Assembly: GCA_036435485.1 (NCBI GenBank)
Contig: CM071594.1
Coordinates: 101,707,001 to 101,771,000 of the forward strand
Origin: Saposhnikovia divaricata
Lineage: Eukaryota > Streptophyta > Magnoliopsida > Apiales > Apiaceae
Direction of reading: 5' to 3'
Length of the DNA: 64,000 nucleotides
In this document: one piece after another, positions 47,008-58,164 of the stretch
How the letters are laid out: every line of letters begins with the position of its first letter
Position numbering within the stretch: position 1 is the stretch's first letter
Made by a program: the position numbers and the translations under genes
Notes under the pieces: generated by a model
Seen by the model: the letters and a program-made list of their open reading frames with translations, nothing else
What the model was told of the DNA's origin: nothing
Databases searched by the model: none

Positions 47008-48511
47008 AAGTGGGTGGTAGGGAATGGAGAGAAGGTGTTATTTTGGGAGGATCAGTGGCATGAGACAGGGGTTTTAATGAATGTTTTTCCTAGGCTTTAT
47101 AGACTTTCAAAGTTAAAATTCTATCAAGAATTTTCTTCATGCTTGGGCATTAGACTCTAAGAATGTCACCAGTATCTGGTCTAGACCTTTGCTTTGAAGA
47201 GATCTAGGGCAACTCAATCTCATCTCAAAGATTTTGCAGAGTGTTCTACTTTCTAATAATTATAATAATTTTCTCGTATGGAAGCCTAAACGAAAGGGGT
47301 TCTCTACTAAGGATTTATGTTCTAAATTCTATGCCAGGTCTCAACTCCCAGAAAATAGTAACAATATTTGGAGGAAAATTTGGAGTAAGAAACTCCCTCC
47401 AAAGATCTCAGCTTTCTTATGTAAGTTACAGTGGAGAATTCTACCTACAAAAGCCTTTCTAAACCAAAGAACCAACATGGAATGCAACACTTATGTATGG
47501 TCCAGAGTTGAAACGGAATCAATAGAGCATTTGTTCTAAAAATGTACTTCAGCAAAATGGGCTTGGGCATTCATTGAAAACTGGTGGAGTATCTCGGTGG
47601 AGTATCTTGAACGACCTGGGAAGGATTACTGGATTCTCATTGAAAGTGTTAGTTAATCTGCATGCTAGAAGACAATCTCAGAGCATTTGGGAACTGCTGG
47701 TAGCTGCAACACTATGGTCTATCTGGGTTTCAAGAAATGAGCTTATTTTCCAGAAGGTAAGAATTACAAAATTGTCTCTATAACAAGCTATAATCTTGAG
47801 GGTCAATACGTGGGGTAAAGCATCAAATCTCATGGTCTTTGGAAATGATCCTTTGTGGCTAGTCAACCCTACAGGGATCATTGCAGTGCATTGCTATAGG
47901 TTTAACAAGGATTTCTGGAAATACAATAGTCTTAATGCAGACCTTATTTGTGCATCGGATGGAGCTTGAGGATTTGATTCTAGTAGGTTGTGTAAAGGAG
48001 GAATGGGAGGCTAGATCAAAGATAACAAAGGGGTGGTCTTTTATTATTTTTCAGGTCTCACTGTTATAGATTCATGCTTAGAAGCGGAGTTAGGAGCGAT
48101 TTTTCACATTTTGGATTCATTAAGAGTTAAGAATTGGTTTGGGAAGAAAATTACAATTTGTTCTGTTTCAATGGAAGCTATTGATTTAATTAAAGCAGAC
48201 TCTTACCTTTGTAAGGCTTATAATCAGACAGGATTAGATATGAAGTCGTTGCTGGATCATGGTATTTCTATTGTCTTTGTTCCCTGGCAAATAAACTCAG
48301 ATGCTGATTCTTCAGCAAAATCAGACTTGTCAAGGCGTGCTTTGGTACCCTTTTGGGACTGGTAATGGGCCATTGCAATATAGTATCTGAAGTGGATTGC
48401 AGGCCTTATTAATAAAGGATGTTTAAATTTAGACTTTTAATTGCAACGGAGTGGAAATAAGAGGTTCCCATAATTAGTTTATTTTTAATCAGCAGGGTTT
48501 AGCTTAACCAA
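47008..48511 (+). mobile_element. 5'-truncated second copy of the LINE 3' end (zf-RVT, RNaseH)
   Basis: It matches 33947-35450 almost base for base, starting at AAGTGGGTGGTAGGG and ending at GCTTAACCAA. It contains the zf-RVT segment (47261-47539) and the RNaseH segment with stop at 48363-48365. It differs from the first copy by a modest number of substitutions; several stops in the first copy are sense codons here (for example the SYLCKAYNQTG region and FWDW end). 5' truncation is normal for LINE insertions. Confidence 0.88.
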
Positions 48512-48739
48512 AAATGAAACATTTTGGCTGCCTATCTCAATCAGTTCCAAGAAAAACTAAGAAGGAATAAGTAATATTTGAGCTCCCTTCCAGTGACTTT
48601 TTCTCCTTGATAATTGCAAGATCATTTTGGCTCTAACCCTTCACGGTTGTTATATACTACTGCAGACTCCTTATGCCCTATTTATGCTATCACTTCTTGT
48701 TTCTTCATTTCATTCATCTCTCATAGAAAATCAATGGGT

Positions 48740-50087
48740 TCTTCCAGAAAATTTCTTTGTTAAAATCAATGTGCACTTTGTAAGAGCTGAAGACCTTTTG
48801 TCTAATGGGAATAATAATGGAGTGGCTGCCATCATTTGAGATGAAATGGACAACAAACTGTGGGGTGCAATGGTACCCACGTCGGGGCGTTCAGAACCTC
48901 AAGCATTGATGTGGGCGATCCAAGCGAGTTAGTTCAAACTGTGAAATTGCATGAGCATAGAACTCAAGTGGAGACAACTAGCCATTGGGTGTTTGACACC
49001 TTGTGCTTTCAAGAACATATCATTATCCCTGAAGATCTTATGGAAGTAATGACTCAGTTTATTAAGCTATATTTGAATACTTTCATTGAGGGAGTCACAT
49101 CTCACTAGATTCCTGTCATCTCGTTTGAATCAAATAGAACCTCAAAGTATATGGCTGGTTATGGAATGGTAAATATGCCATCTTTTGTAGAAGTCGTGGG
49201 GACCTTTGGCTCTTTGCAGGAACATCTGGATCGAGATATGGGGTTTTTCCTCCCTTTTGACTTAGCTCCAATTCAATTTGATGGGGAAGTAATAAATGCC
49301 TTCCCGCCTCTATCTCCAGAGGCTCATTTGGTTGAGCCGGTGCATGCAATGGAACCTGAGTTTAATTGGGAGGTGTTGCTAGTTGTGAACAATTTTAAGA
49401 AATTTCTCGAAGAGGAAGAGGTGGTTTTGGGGTAAGTGAATGCAGTTCAACTTAACAATGAAAATGATTCAGAGGGTGTTTTGGTGAATGGTGCTTTGGC
49501 AAGGGGTCCCAACCTGAGAACTTGTTCTAGGTTGGAGGCTGAGGGTTTTTCGGGTGTTACTGTAAACATTGAAGAAGGACAGGGATCAGAGATCAAATTA
49601 GTAGAAGGTAAGGCAGAAGGTAAGGTAGAATTACCAAATCAGGTAGAGGTATCTAAAGGCAAGGGGAAAGTGTTAGCAAACTATTCATTCAACGAGGGTT
49701 TGTTGAGTCCAGAAGCAATGGAAATCATTAAAAGTGGTAGGTTGTTTCCCATATCAAAGGCTTTTCGGAAAGTTGTAATTGACATGGAAAAGGAAGTTGT
49801 GGATGGTATCTTTGTTAAGGATGTGCTAGAAAGTGCTGTGGTGGGCACGTTAGACAAATTGATCGAGAAAATAGTGGAGAAGAAGACAATGATGAAGGGT
49901 GTTCAAATTAAAGAAGTACTTGGCTCACAGCAGGAATCTCAGTCAGTTGATATAGAGTTGGACTTAGGCTCGTTGGTAGTAGAAGTGGGAGCTGAAGAAA
50001 TGTTGTTGCAAGCAGCTTTGATGGAGGAGATTGCTAGCAGTAAGGCGAAGCAGCTTTGATGGAGGAGATTGCTAGCAGTAAGGCGAA
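48740..50087 (+). pseudogene. LINE ORF2 C-terminus: RNaseH-like domain with long acidic tail
   Basis: From about 48740, VLPENFFVKINVHF and NNGVAAII, then (after a TGA at 48837-48839) DEMDNKLWGAMV and PQALMWAIQA resemble the RVT_3/RNaseH fold, where VKINVDGA normally holds the first catalytic aspartate (here histidine). SNRTSKYMAGYGM (49130-49170) matches the conserved C-terminal helix (NRxAxxLAxxG). A long Glu/Val-rich extension follows, 49151-49432 and, after a TAA at 49433-49435, 49436-50059. It has no family I recognise. A 38-bp direct duplication (50012-50049 and 50050-50087) shifts the frame and creates the earlier stop. Confidence 0.6.
50012..50087 (+). repeat. 38-bp perfect tandem duplication
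   Basis: Two copies of a unit starting GCAGCTTTGATGGAGGAG and ending AAGGCGAA. Length is not a multiple of three, so it truncates the frame. Confidence 0.92.
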
Positions 50088-50247
50088 TCAATCTTGAATT
50101 AATGATAAGTTGAGTTTTTAATTGATTAGAAATCTACGTCAGTCTGATTAGTATGTTTACTAGTATTTTCAGTGGTCTTTTGAATTGTACCTGGATTTAT
50201 CTATTATTAATATAATTTCCATGTTTACCAAAAAAAATAAAAAGAAA

Positions 50248-51500
50248 TTAGGGACGAAAAAAGTAATACCCATTAGAGGTTAGAATGATGAATATTTGGT
50301 ACAAGGATAACCAGAAGTCTACATGGACGATGTCAAGGTATTGTTATGAAGGACAAAGCCAAACTGGATGCAAGGTTACAAGCTGATTAGACAGTATATC
50401 TGACAAGAAGCACCAGTGACAAGACTTGAGGATATCAGGCACTTGATGCACATTCATGATTATAATGGACATCAGGACCTACTGAATCTGGATTCTAGAG
50501 GAATGTGAACAAGTGCACTCCTGGTTGTTGAGATAATGAAAGATCTCTACAGGTTAGTATGAGCTGGTATCATTAGTCAAGCAAGCATGGAAGACATGGT
50601 ATGACACTCTAACTATAATTTAACATTTGTATCAATCTTTAACAGTTGGTATCTTTTAGCAATTAGTGTCTAATTTATAGAACTCTCTACATCTTTAGGC
50701 ACAAACATAAATGATATATATGTGCAATGATATCTTGATTATATTATATGTTGGTCTGCTAACTATAAATTGGTATCAAGATATTTGCTGTTTTGATGTT
50801 GGTAAAGTTGCAATTCTTTTGATTTACTTTAGTAAGCCAAAAGAATGATGACAATAAAAGTAGGTCAAGGATCTTTTGTTTCTGTTCAGAAGATTCTAGA
50901 CCTGTCAAGACTACCTACCAACACATCACTATAGCTGGCTTTTGACCTATTAGTTTGGACCTAACAAGTTGGTAATCAAAAATCTTAAGATGGACCCGGA
51001 TCTGATGAAATGGTACCCTAGAGATATTTGACCCAACAAGTTCAGGATCTACTAATAGGACCTAATCAGCCTATAGTGTAATCATCAGCTTATTATCTTA
51101 TTCAATTGCTAATAGATCACTTACACACATATTTTATTCTCAATTATGCAAATATGCATGGTCCCAAGTGGATTCTTGAGAATCTATTCTTGTAATTATT
51201 ACAATTGATTTTCAGTTGTCTTAAGTTGGACCCAAATCTGCGGAGATGGTACCCTAGAGACATCAGTTCTGACATGTTTTGCTACATAGAGACAGATCAA
51301 ATGAGTTGTACGAAAGCAGGAGAACACAAGGAATCAAATTCATCTCCAACAACTATGTGGAACACTCAAGGACTAAGCATCTTGCATAAGGTATCAATTA
51401 TTTCGAGAGCATGTCTTTAATTAAGGTTAACTTGCAGACATGTTTACTAAATCACTTGATGAAATTAATTTTTCAAGATTGGTTTATATACTTGGGATTT
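50248..51500 (+). pseudogene. copia pol remnant after the LINE block
   Basis: Very degraded. VYMDDVK-like coding near 50318-50336 may be the RT box, and NLADMFTKSLDEINFSRLV (51420-51485) is the typical end of copia RNaseH. The piece GGACCTAACAAGTTGGTAATC at 50956-50976 looks like an LTR end with PBS. No long frame. Confidence 0.5.
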
Positions 51501-51532
51501 TATTAATACTATCTGATTTGTATATCCCATCT

Positions 51533-51665
51533 GTTAAGTAATTCTTAAATGAGTTTACAAGTATTCAATTGTCAGTATTGAAAGGACTTATGAATTCATT
51601 GTAAGCAATTCATAAATGAGTTCATAAGTATTCAATTATCCGTACTGAAAGGACTTGTGAACTTA
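51533..51665. repeat. Two tandem units of about 67 bp
   Basis: GTAAGNAATTCNTAAATGAG, then AAGTATTCAATT and ACTGAAAGGACTT recur at 51533-51600 and 51601-51665 with scattered differences. Confidence 0.75.
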
Positions 51666-54600
51666 TCTACATCCAGACCTCACGCTGAAAATTATCTGTT
51701 GAATGATTGCCATGTGTATAATTGTAATATATTTCAGTGGTCATTATTTCAGGATAATTTAAATACTTAAAAGCTAAAATCTAACTCATAGAGATTTAGT
51801 ATTTATTTAATTATTTACTTTGATTAATATGAGTTATAGAACCTGAAGCAATTCAATATAAGTATTTGCTCTGTACCTCATATTTATTAAAATAAATATA
51901 CAACATAACTAATTTGGACCTAATCTGTGTTGGTCTTTAATTAGTTGTGAGATGTTAATTCTAGTGAATTTATCAATGCTCCATTTTTAGAAATTCACTA
52001 TAATTAATATCATGGTTCTAACAATTGGTTGTATTGAAGTTTTGACTTATATCAGTTAATGATATTTAGTTAGAATTCTATTTACTAACTAATTGTGAGA
52101 TGTATTGGCATGAGTGAAATTACTTAGAACTCCTCTAAGTAATCTATGTTGCATCTTTTTAAATTCACTCATACTACTATACAAAGTGTGAAAATTTTCT
52201 AAGTGAAAATTTACTTGGAACAATTTTTATGCTTATTTGCAAGTTTCTAATCACTTTGATAATAAATGGTATATACAATGGATCAAGGTGTATTGGACTT
52301 AGAATATTTTTTTTTCTAAGATTGCAGACAAGACAGCTTTGGTAATCGAGTCTTATTTATTGAACCAAGTTTGTCTATAACAAGCAGTTGTTAGGAGTTA
52401 ACAATTGTTATTACCGAGGAGTTGTCTTGAAGTCATAAGTTTGAAATGTTACACCTAAAGAACTTATGCATTTCTTGTCAACCAGTTCCTCGTACTTATG
52501 AATGTCAGTGAATGATAGTCATAAGTAGTTAGATACTAATATTCATTCTGTCAATTGGTATTCAATGTAACAATTCAATCTTCACTGAATTGAATTTATC
52601 AGACAATTGGTATCTGAATATTTAATATTTAACAGTGATTATTTATATCCAGTTAAATTATGACGTGAAGCAATTCAATGGTTTATTTGCTCATAATTTA
52701 ATTTTGGTAGAGTAATGATAAACAAAATTATTTGCATTCTAAAGTGTTTGATAAATACTAACAGTTGGTATCAAATAGTAGAATATTTGGTTACTAACAA
52801 TTGCTAGTTGCTCTGATACTTTATTGCAAACTAATTGTGATATATATATTAGCTCTGATGATATTACTTAGGATTTATTTTAAGTAAACAGTGTCTTTTC
52901 TATGAATCATTAGTGTTAGTATATATTAAGGTGTTCAACTTTCTAAGTAAGTGAGACTTAAAGTTATATTCGGTCTCCTATCATATTTTGAAGTGGTGAG
53001 AATTTTCAAAATTGAATTCTCTAATTCTGGTTATACACCACTTTATATACATGATAGTTCTTAGAATATTTTTACATCCATTAGACGATTACTTAGTTTA
53101 TGTTGTGCTAAGTAATGCAGCGCTAAGGGAGAGACATTGGTTATCTGTACTTATGTACTTGGTAGTCTTTGTTACCTAAACTACATTCAGTGCTTGTATG
53201 AGTCTTTTCACTAACTTTTGTGTTAAAGTTCTCTATACATTATAAGCACTTAAAGAAAATCTTTCTTTCTAAATTACTGCGAAGTCAATAGTTTTTGTCT
53301 TTTAAAAATAAAATGACCAATTTTTCATTAAAAGACATGATAATACATTGTTTTATGCATAAATACAGACTCTTGCACATTAATAGTTTTTAAAAGAAAA
53401 CTCAAATCTTTCTACAGTTGTGATTGCTTATATTGTAATTTTTTTTTAAGTCACAATTGTACATCAATTCTCTCACAAGATATAATGCATATATTTTCAC
53501 TCAATGTTCTGGTATGATGTAAATGCATTCTATCTCCATATTGTTCTACTGCTATGTGATGCAGGTTCAGCTCCTAGTGGAAGATTTCTCACATTGAAAG
53601 TCATGAGGTTGTAAACCCAACAACTTCTATCCTGGACTATAAATCCAAATCTAAACACATCCTAACTTACCCCCTGAAGTGGAAGTAACCTATTAGACTA
53701 GAGGACAATAAGGGAGTAACTGTAGTTGTTACATCAAATAAGAATTTGAGGGATAGTAAACCCACAGCTCTACCTCTCAAGGAGAAAAGATTTATACAAC
53801 TTGAGGTATCTGTAAGCTCGCCTGCATTCTCCCAAAAGGATGCAGACCTGAAAATGGCACTAAAACAGTCTCTGGATTCATTCTCTCAAAAGGATGAGTC
53901 TATTGAAATTTACCTGTCGGCCAGGGCATCTGTTGGTAAGTCACTACCTCATACACAAGACTAAAATACTTCATATGCACAAAGTGAGATTGCACACGCT
54001 AAGGACGAATTGACGGAAAAAACTAATAATTCGACCATTTTACGGTTAGGCTTATAAGTTGAAGGTTCCTCAAAGAACCAAGAGTCTTCACGGACCTCGA
54101 GAGAAGACTTTGATCCCTAATGCAAAATCTTTCAGGATCACTGTCTAACTCCCCAGTAACTCCCCAGAGGGAACATCTCTGGATCCTGCGGGTATCGGGT
54201 CCGACATAGGTGCGGATTGGCAACTTGTTGACTATGATTCAGATTCACCTGATGAGTTAAACAAGGAGATGTCGTCACACACATTAGAAGGAAACATGAT
54301 CTTAATTCTAAGTTTTGATTTCATTGTTTACCTTCTCAGAATTCAATTCTGAAACCCACAAAAAGGGAAATTTTTTATCAACTTGTAGATTATTACTCAG
54401 ATTCGTCTGACGAGTCCAACGAGGATCGGGGATTTGCGAAACCCCATTGCACCACCAGTGACCTCTCTAGAAGGGGCTATGGTGAATTTTCCTTGCAGGT
54501 ACACATGGATGTTGGAGCTATGAGCGATAAGAGTGATACACTAGTGAGCATGAGTGTAAACACTTAAGAGATAAGAGAAGATCACTCATTTTAAGTGAAA

Positions 54601-54873
54601 TGAGTGAAGAGATGAGTTAAACCCTTGTGAGGTACACGAAACAGAATCACACACTCAAAGTGAGGAAGAAAGATAAACACCAAATCCCATTCCCTATTCC
54701 CCAAGCAAGGTTCGCTTACAAAGGTTGGGAGATATAAGGAAATTGTCTGGAGATTTGGTTGTCAGGATGATCGACAGTGAAGCCATATTGGAATATATTA
54801 AAGGCAAAGTTGATCAGACTACATACTTATATTCTAGAAGTCTTCATGAATATCCTTCAACACAAGCAAAGCT
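51666..54873. other. Long AT-rich degenerate tract, probably copia 3' region
   Basis: No open frame over about 75 codons. Notable content: recurrent ACAATTGGTATC-like motifs (52020-52800), many short hairpins, a poly-T/poly-A-rich zone at 53260-53460, and from 53580 to 54600 a less AT-rich part with an open frame (53746-53964) and two acidic blocks reading LVDYDSDSPDE (about 54226) and LVDYYSDSSDE (about 54380). SIRE elements carry an extra region downstream of pol; this could be its remnant, but I cannot identify it. Confidence 0.4.
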
Positions 54874-55403
54874 TGTTAGGTCCGATAAGATTGTAGAAGG
54901 GGGGTTGAATACAATCTATATCATTTTCTCGAAATTTGTTCTTTAAATAAAATTTATTTTAAACAAATTTGTGCGGAATAATATAACACAAATTTCAAGT
55001 TGAATATAACAATATATTAACTTGATGGGTGTTACAAAATCAGTCCAAACGATTATCAAGTTATTAATAACTAATTAGAAAATTCAACATGAACTTTGCT
55101 AATTTAGTTAATAAAAATCAAGATATCAATTTGTGAACTAGGAAACTTAATTCGCTAGTAGTACAAGAATCACAAGTAAACAAGTTCCAATGGATAGGAT
55201 ATTACAACTGAGATGAACTTGAATTTACAGAATTTAATTTGTAAGTGTTCTTGAGCTTGAGAGAGAGAGATATGAGCTGCTGTGTGTATTTTTCTATTTT
55301 GTTCGACTGATTCCAGTTCTTCTGCATTCTGCTGTCTTTTATAACACAACCATAGTCATATTGCTTTGTTTTTACTAATATAACAATCAGTTAACACTAA
55401 TAT
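54874..55403 (-). repeat. Minus-strand copia LTR, truncated by the gypsy element
   Basis: Begins TGTTAGGTCCGATAAG with GTAGAAGGGGGGTTGAATAC on the plus strand, the reverse complement of a copia LTR end, and aligns in reverse with 43790-44149 (shared ACACCCATCAAGTT, TTCAACTTGAAAT and CATGAACTTTGC-type blocks). No PBS adjoins its end, so it is a solo or 3' LTR. Its other part is cut by the gypsy LTR at 55404. Confidence 0.72.
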
Positions 55404-55666
55404 TGTAAGAACCGCAAATTTTGGATATAATTAAAACTTTTTATTAAGTAATGATAAACTGAAGAACAATGATTCCGACAACAAGGTCACCAGCTCTAAT
55501 GAATGGTGGTTTCAAAGAACAATGATTGTAATGAATAGATATTGCTTGGGACAATGATCCTGATGCATTGGTATATTGTCAGAATAGAGTAATTCGATGG
55601 TTGAGGACCTCGATAAGAATAATCTACCATCCAGGAAGGAGCTAATGGATCCTTGAAGGGAAATGA

Positions 55667-55760
55667 GTACGTGCATAGTGTTTCCCATACGTGCATAGTA
55701 TTTCCCGTACGTGCATAGTGTTTCCCGTACGTGCATAGTGTTTCCTGTACGTGCATAGTA
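55667..55760 (+). repeat. Five 20-bp tandem repeats with an ACGTG core
   Basis: GTACGTGCATAGTG recurs at an exact 20-bp spacing (55667, 55687, 55707, 55727, 55747; the second begins AT), with TTTCCC between. ACGTG is the core of plant bZIP/ABRE-type sites. Confidence 0.9.
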
Positions 55761-58154
55761 ATTTGGTGGATGAATAGTGATTTTGTAAGTTGGAAAACTT
55801 TTCACGCCACCCTATGTACGGGACGTGATATGGATGTTTCGAAGTCATATTAGTAATACGCGGAGGAAATAAGTGAATGCAGAGACGATCGGAATTCAGA
55901 AATTCCAAATTCTTTTTCGGTATAATATTTGACCGGACAGTGGATTAAATATTATTATAATCCAAGAATTGAGATATTAACTTTGAGGATTTGATATTTT
56001 GGGATGTTATTATATTTGATTTAAGAATGAAGGTAGGAAACCACTGAGGAGTGGTTATGGCTACAATGTAATAATTGATATTTGGAAAGAATGAATGGAA
56101 TTCGAGTTTATTATTTCTATGTCTTGAAGAATGCTAAAGGGTAACAACATAGGTAAGAATAATCTATCTTCTAAGGGAATAAGATATGGCACTTTCAAGC
56201 AGGAGAATATTCTCATGTCATCCAGATCGGTAACGATTAATCCAGTAGTTCCGTAAAAAGGATAAGGAACGATCGAAAGAGAATACGGACAATTGTACCA
56301 CCCTAAGAGAACAAGTAAAGAATACAGAATGAATAGTGTTGTGGTGGGAGTATATAATAATATGAGACGACACTATATAGAAGTATTCGGAACGGATTTC
56401 CGAGTTCGTATTAGTGATCCAGGGGGAAAATAAGTGTATGTAAAAGCTGTCGGATTCTGAAAAACCGCACTTTTATTTTCTCCGAGAGTTCCCTGGACAC
56501 TGATAGCCTTAAGTATTTAACGAATGGATTTAAGGAATATAAATTGGAAAGTTAGAATGAAAGATGGAGAATGAAAGTATTAATATTAAAAAGGATTCCC
56601 GGTAAACCCTAATTAGAAATCCGTGAAATATTCCTACGAACGATCAATCGAAACGGGCAATAACCGGACACAGAAACAAGCAGAGGAAGCAAGAGTCTTG
56701 TGTAAGCTACTAGAATAAATATCTAGCAACCAAGTGGCTTAAAGTAACTAGCATACTTGGAGATGGAAGTAGTACTTAGATATCAAACCAATACTTAGCA
56801 TGAAAACCATTCAAAATGCAACACATGTCTCTTGATTGCATCATGGATGACCTAGGCACTTTAATAAAGCTACTTTAGCAAGATATTATCCAAGGCAACA
56901 CAATAATACAAGGAAAAGATCAAGAACAAGCAAGCAACTCTCTCCCCCTCCAAAACATTCCATTCGACTTCCTCCCTAAATTCCAAATCCAAAGTCCAAG
57001 CTTCCACCATTGTTGGATCTCCAAATTTTTATGGTAAGTCCTATAATTCATAAAAGTGATACCCTAGAAATCTTGGCTTCAAACTCCATGTTTTCCATTT
57101 TCAAATAAATCATCCAAGCCTAGGGTGAATAGTGATTTTAAGAAACTAACTTTGATTTCTTGTTTTGTTTGGATGATCCAAGCTTTGTTAATGTAATCTA
57201 AGGACTAGACAAGGCTTACCAAGTGTTATTCACTCTCCAAGGAAGGTAACAAGCTCCAAAAAAACCCTTGGTACCATTTTGAGATTTTATGAGTTTTATG
57301 GATGATTTAGTGTTAGTATGCTATGTTATGCTTAGATCTATGTTATTAGTTGATTATGGTTGTTGTTTGGATTGTGATCCATGAGATGGTTGAGATGAGT
57401 TGTTGATAGACTAGTCATGATGATTATCATGCGTTTGTGTGGTTGGATTGATCTTTGTTAGATCGAGATAAAGTGTAAAAACTTTGGAAAACGCGTAAAC
57501 ATAGCCGTTATAATGCCCGATTTTACAATATCATGTTTTGTATGCCATTTTTCACATCAAGACCCTACTGACCAGAAACGTTTCTGCCATTTTAGGATAT
57601 CTTATGTTATAAGCTTCGTTTTGATATAAAGATCACGTGAAACGGACTTACGGTTTAGGAGTTACGACCGGTTTACTAAAAGTATTTCGAAACCGTAACC
57701 GAGAATTCGTAACTGAATTTGAACCCTCGTAAAATATGTAAAGTCATGGCGAATCTTGGTAAATAAATACTAGAGGTAAAAAGGAAGGTGTGAAAGAAAA
57801 CCGTATGTCAAAAGGATCATTTTTCGATTTATTAAAAATGTTCGAGTCGAGGTTAAACGCGAACGAACCCCTAAAAGACGACTCTTTTATAACTTCGGTA
57901 AAACACTTAGAAAACGGGCGATAAAACTCGGAGTATAGTATTGGTTCGTAACGATCGACTTTAGAACTCATATGACTTAAGTATGTCCCAAGTATAAGTA
58001 CAATGACATGTCGTATTAACGAACGAATGTCGGGTCGGATCAGTGATAAAAGTAATCCACTAAAAGGGGTATAACGAGATAACTCGAGAACGTGTTTCGA
58101 ATTAAGTATAACTTAACTTTTAATATGTTAAGTGATTAATCCCGAATGCCTTGG

Positions 58155-58164
58155 CTATTTATAG
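58155..58164 (+). promoter_or_regulatory. Candidate TATA box in the 5' LTR
   Basis: CTATTTATAG, followed by ATCACC as in the other family LTRs. Confidence 0.35.

Larger units (their letters stand above)
48512..50247 (+). mobile_element. Different LINE 3' tail ending in poly(A)
   Basis: It holds a second RNaseH-like domain and an acidic C-terminal extension, then a 3' UTR ending TTTCCATGTTTACC plus an A-rich tail (50229-50247). It directly follows the first LINE tail without any spacer. It may be a separate truncated insertion or the tail of a composite element; no TSD was found. Confidence 0.65.
42253..51500 (+). mobile_element. Decayed Ty1/copia element (SIRE-like), interrupted by LINE sequence
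   Basis: LTR, PBS, a degenerate internal region with copia GAG-pre-integrase and integrase traces (46480-46720), and a C-terminal RNaseH-type end (51420-51485: NLADMFTKSLDEINFSRLV) run in plus orientation. The 47008-50247 segment of LINE origin interrupts it. Left LTR border and right end are uncertain; no plus-strand 3' LTR was identified. The SIRE assignment rests on the LTR end GGACCTAACA, the long LTR and a long 3' region, and is tentative. Confidence 0.65.

Noticed and set aside
55667..55760. Regular 20-bp repeats as a possible CRISPR array
   Set aside because: No unique spacers, eukaryotic context, and direct head-to-tail units.
55496..55908. Overlapping minus-strand frames with repeated CTYGKHYART-like peptide
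   Set aside because: Entirely produced by the 20-bp tandem repeat read in different frames.
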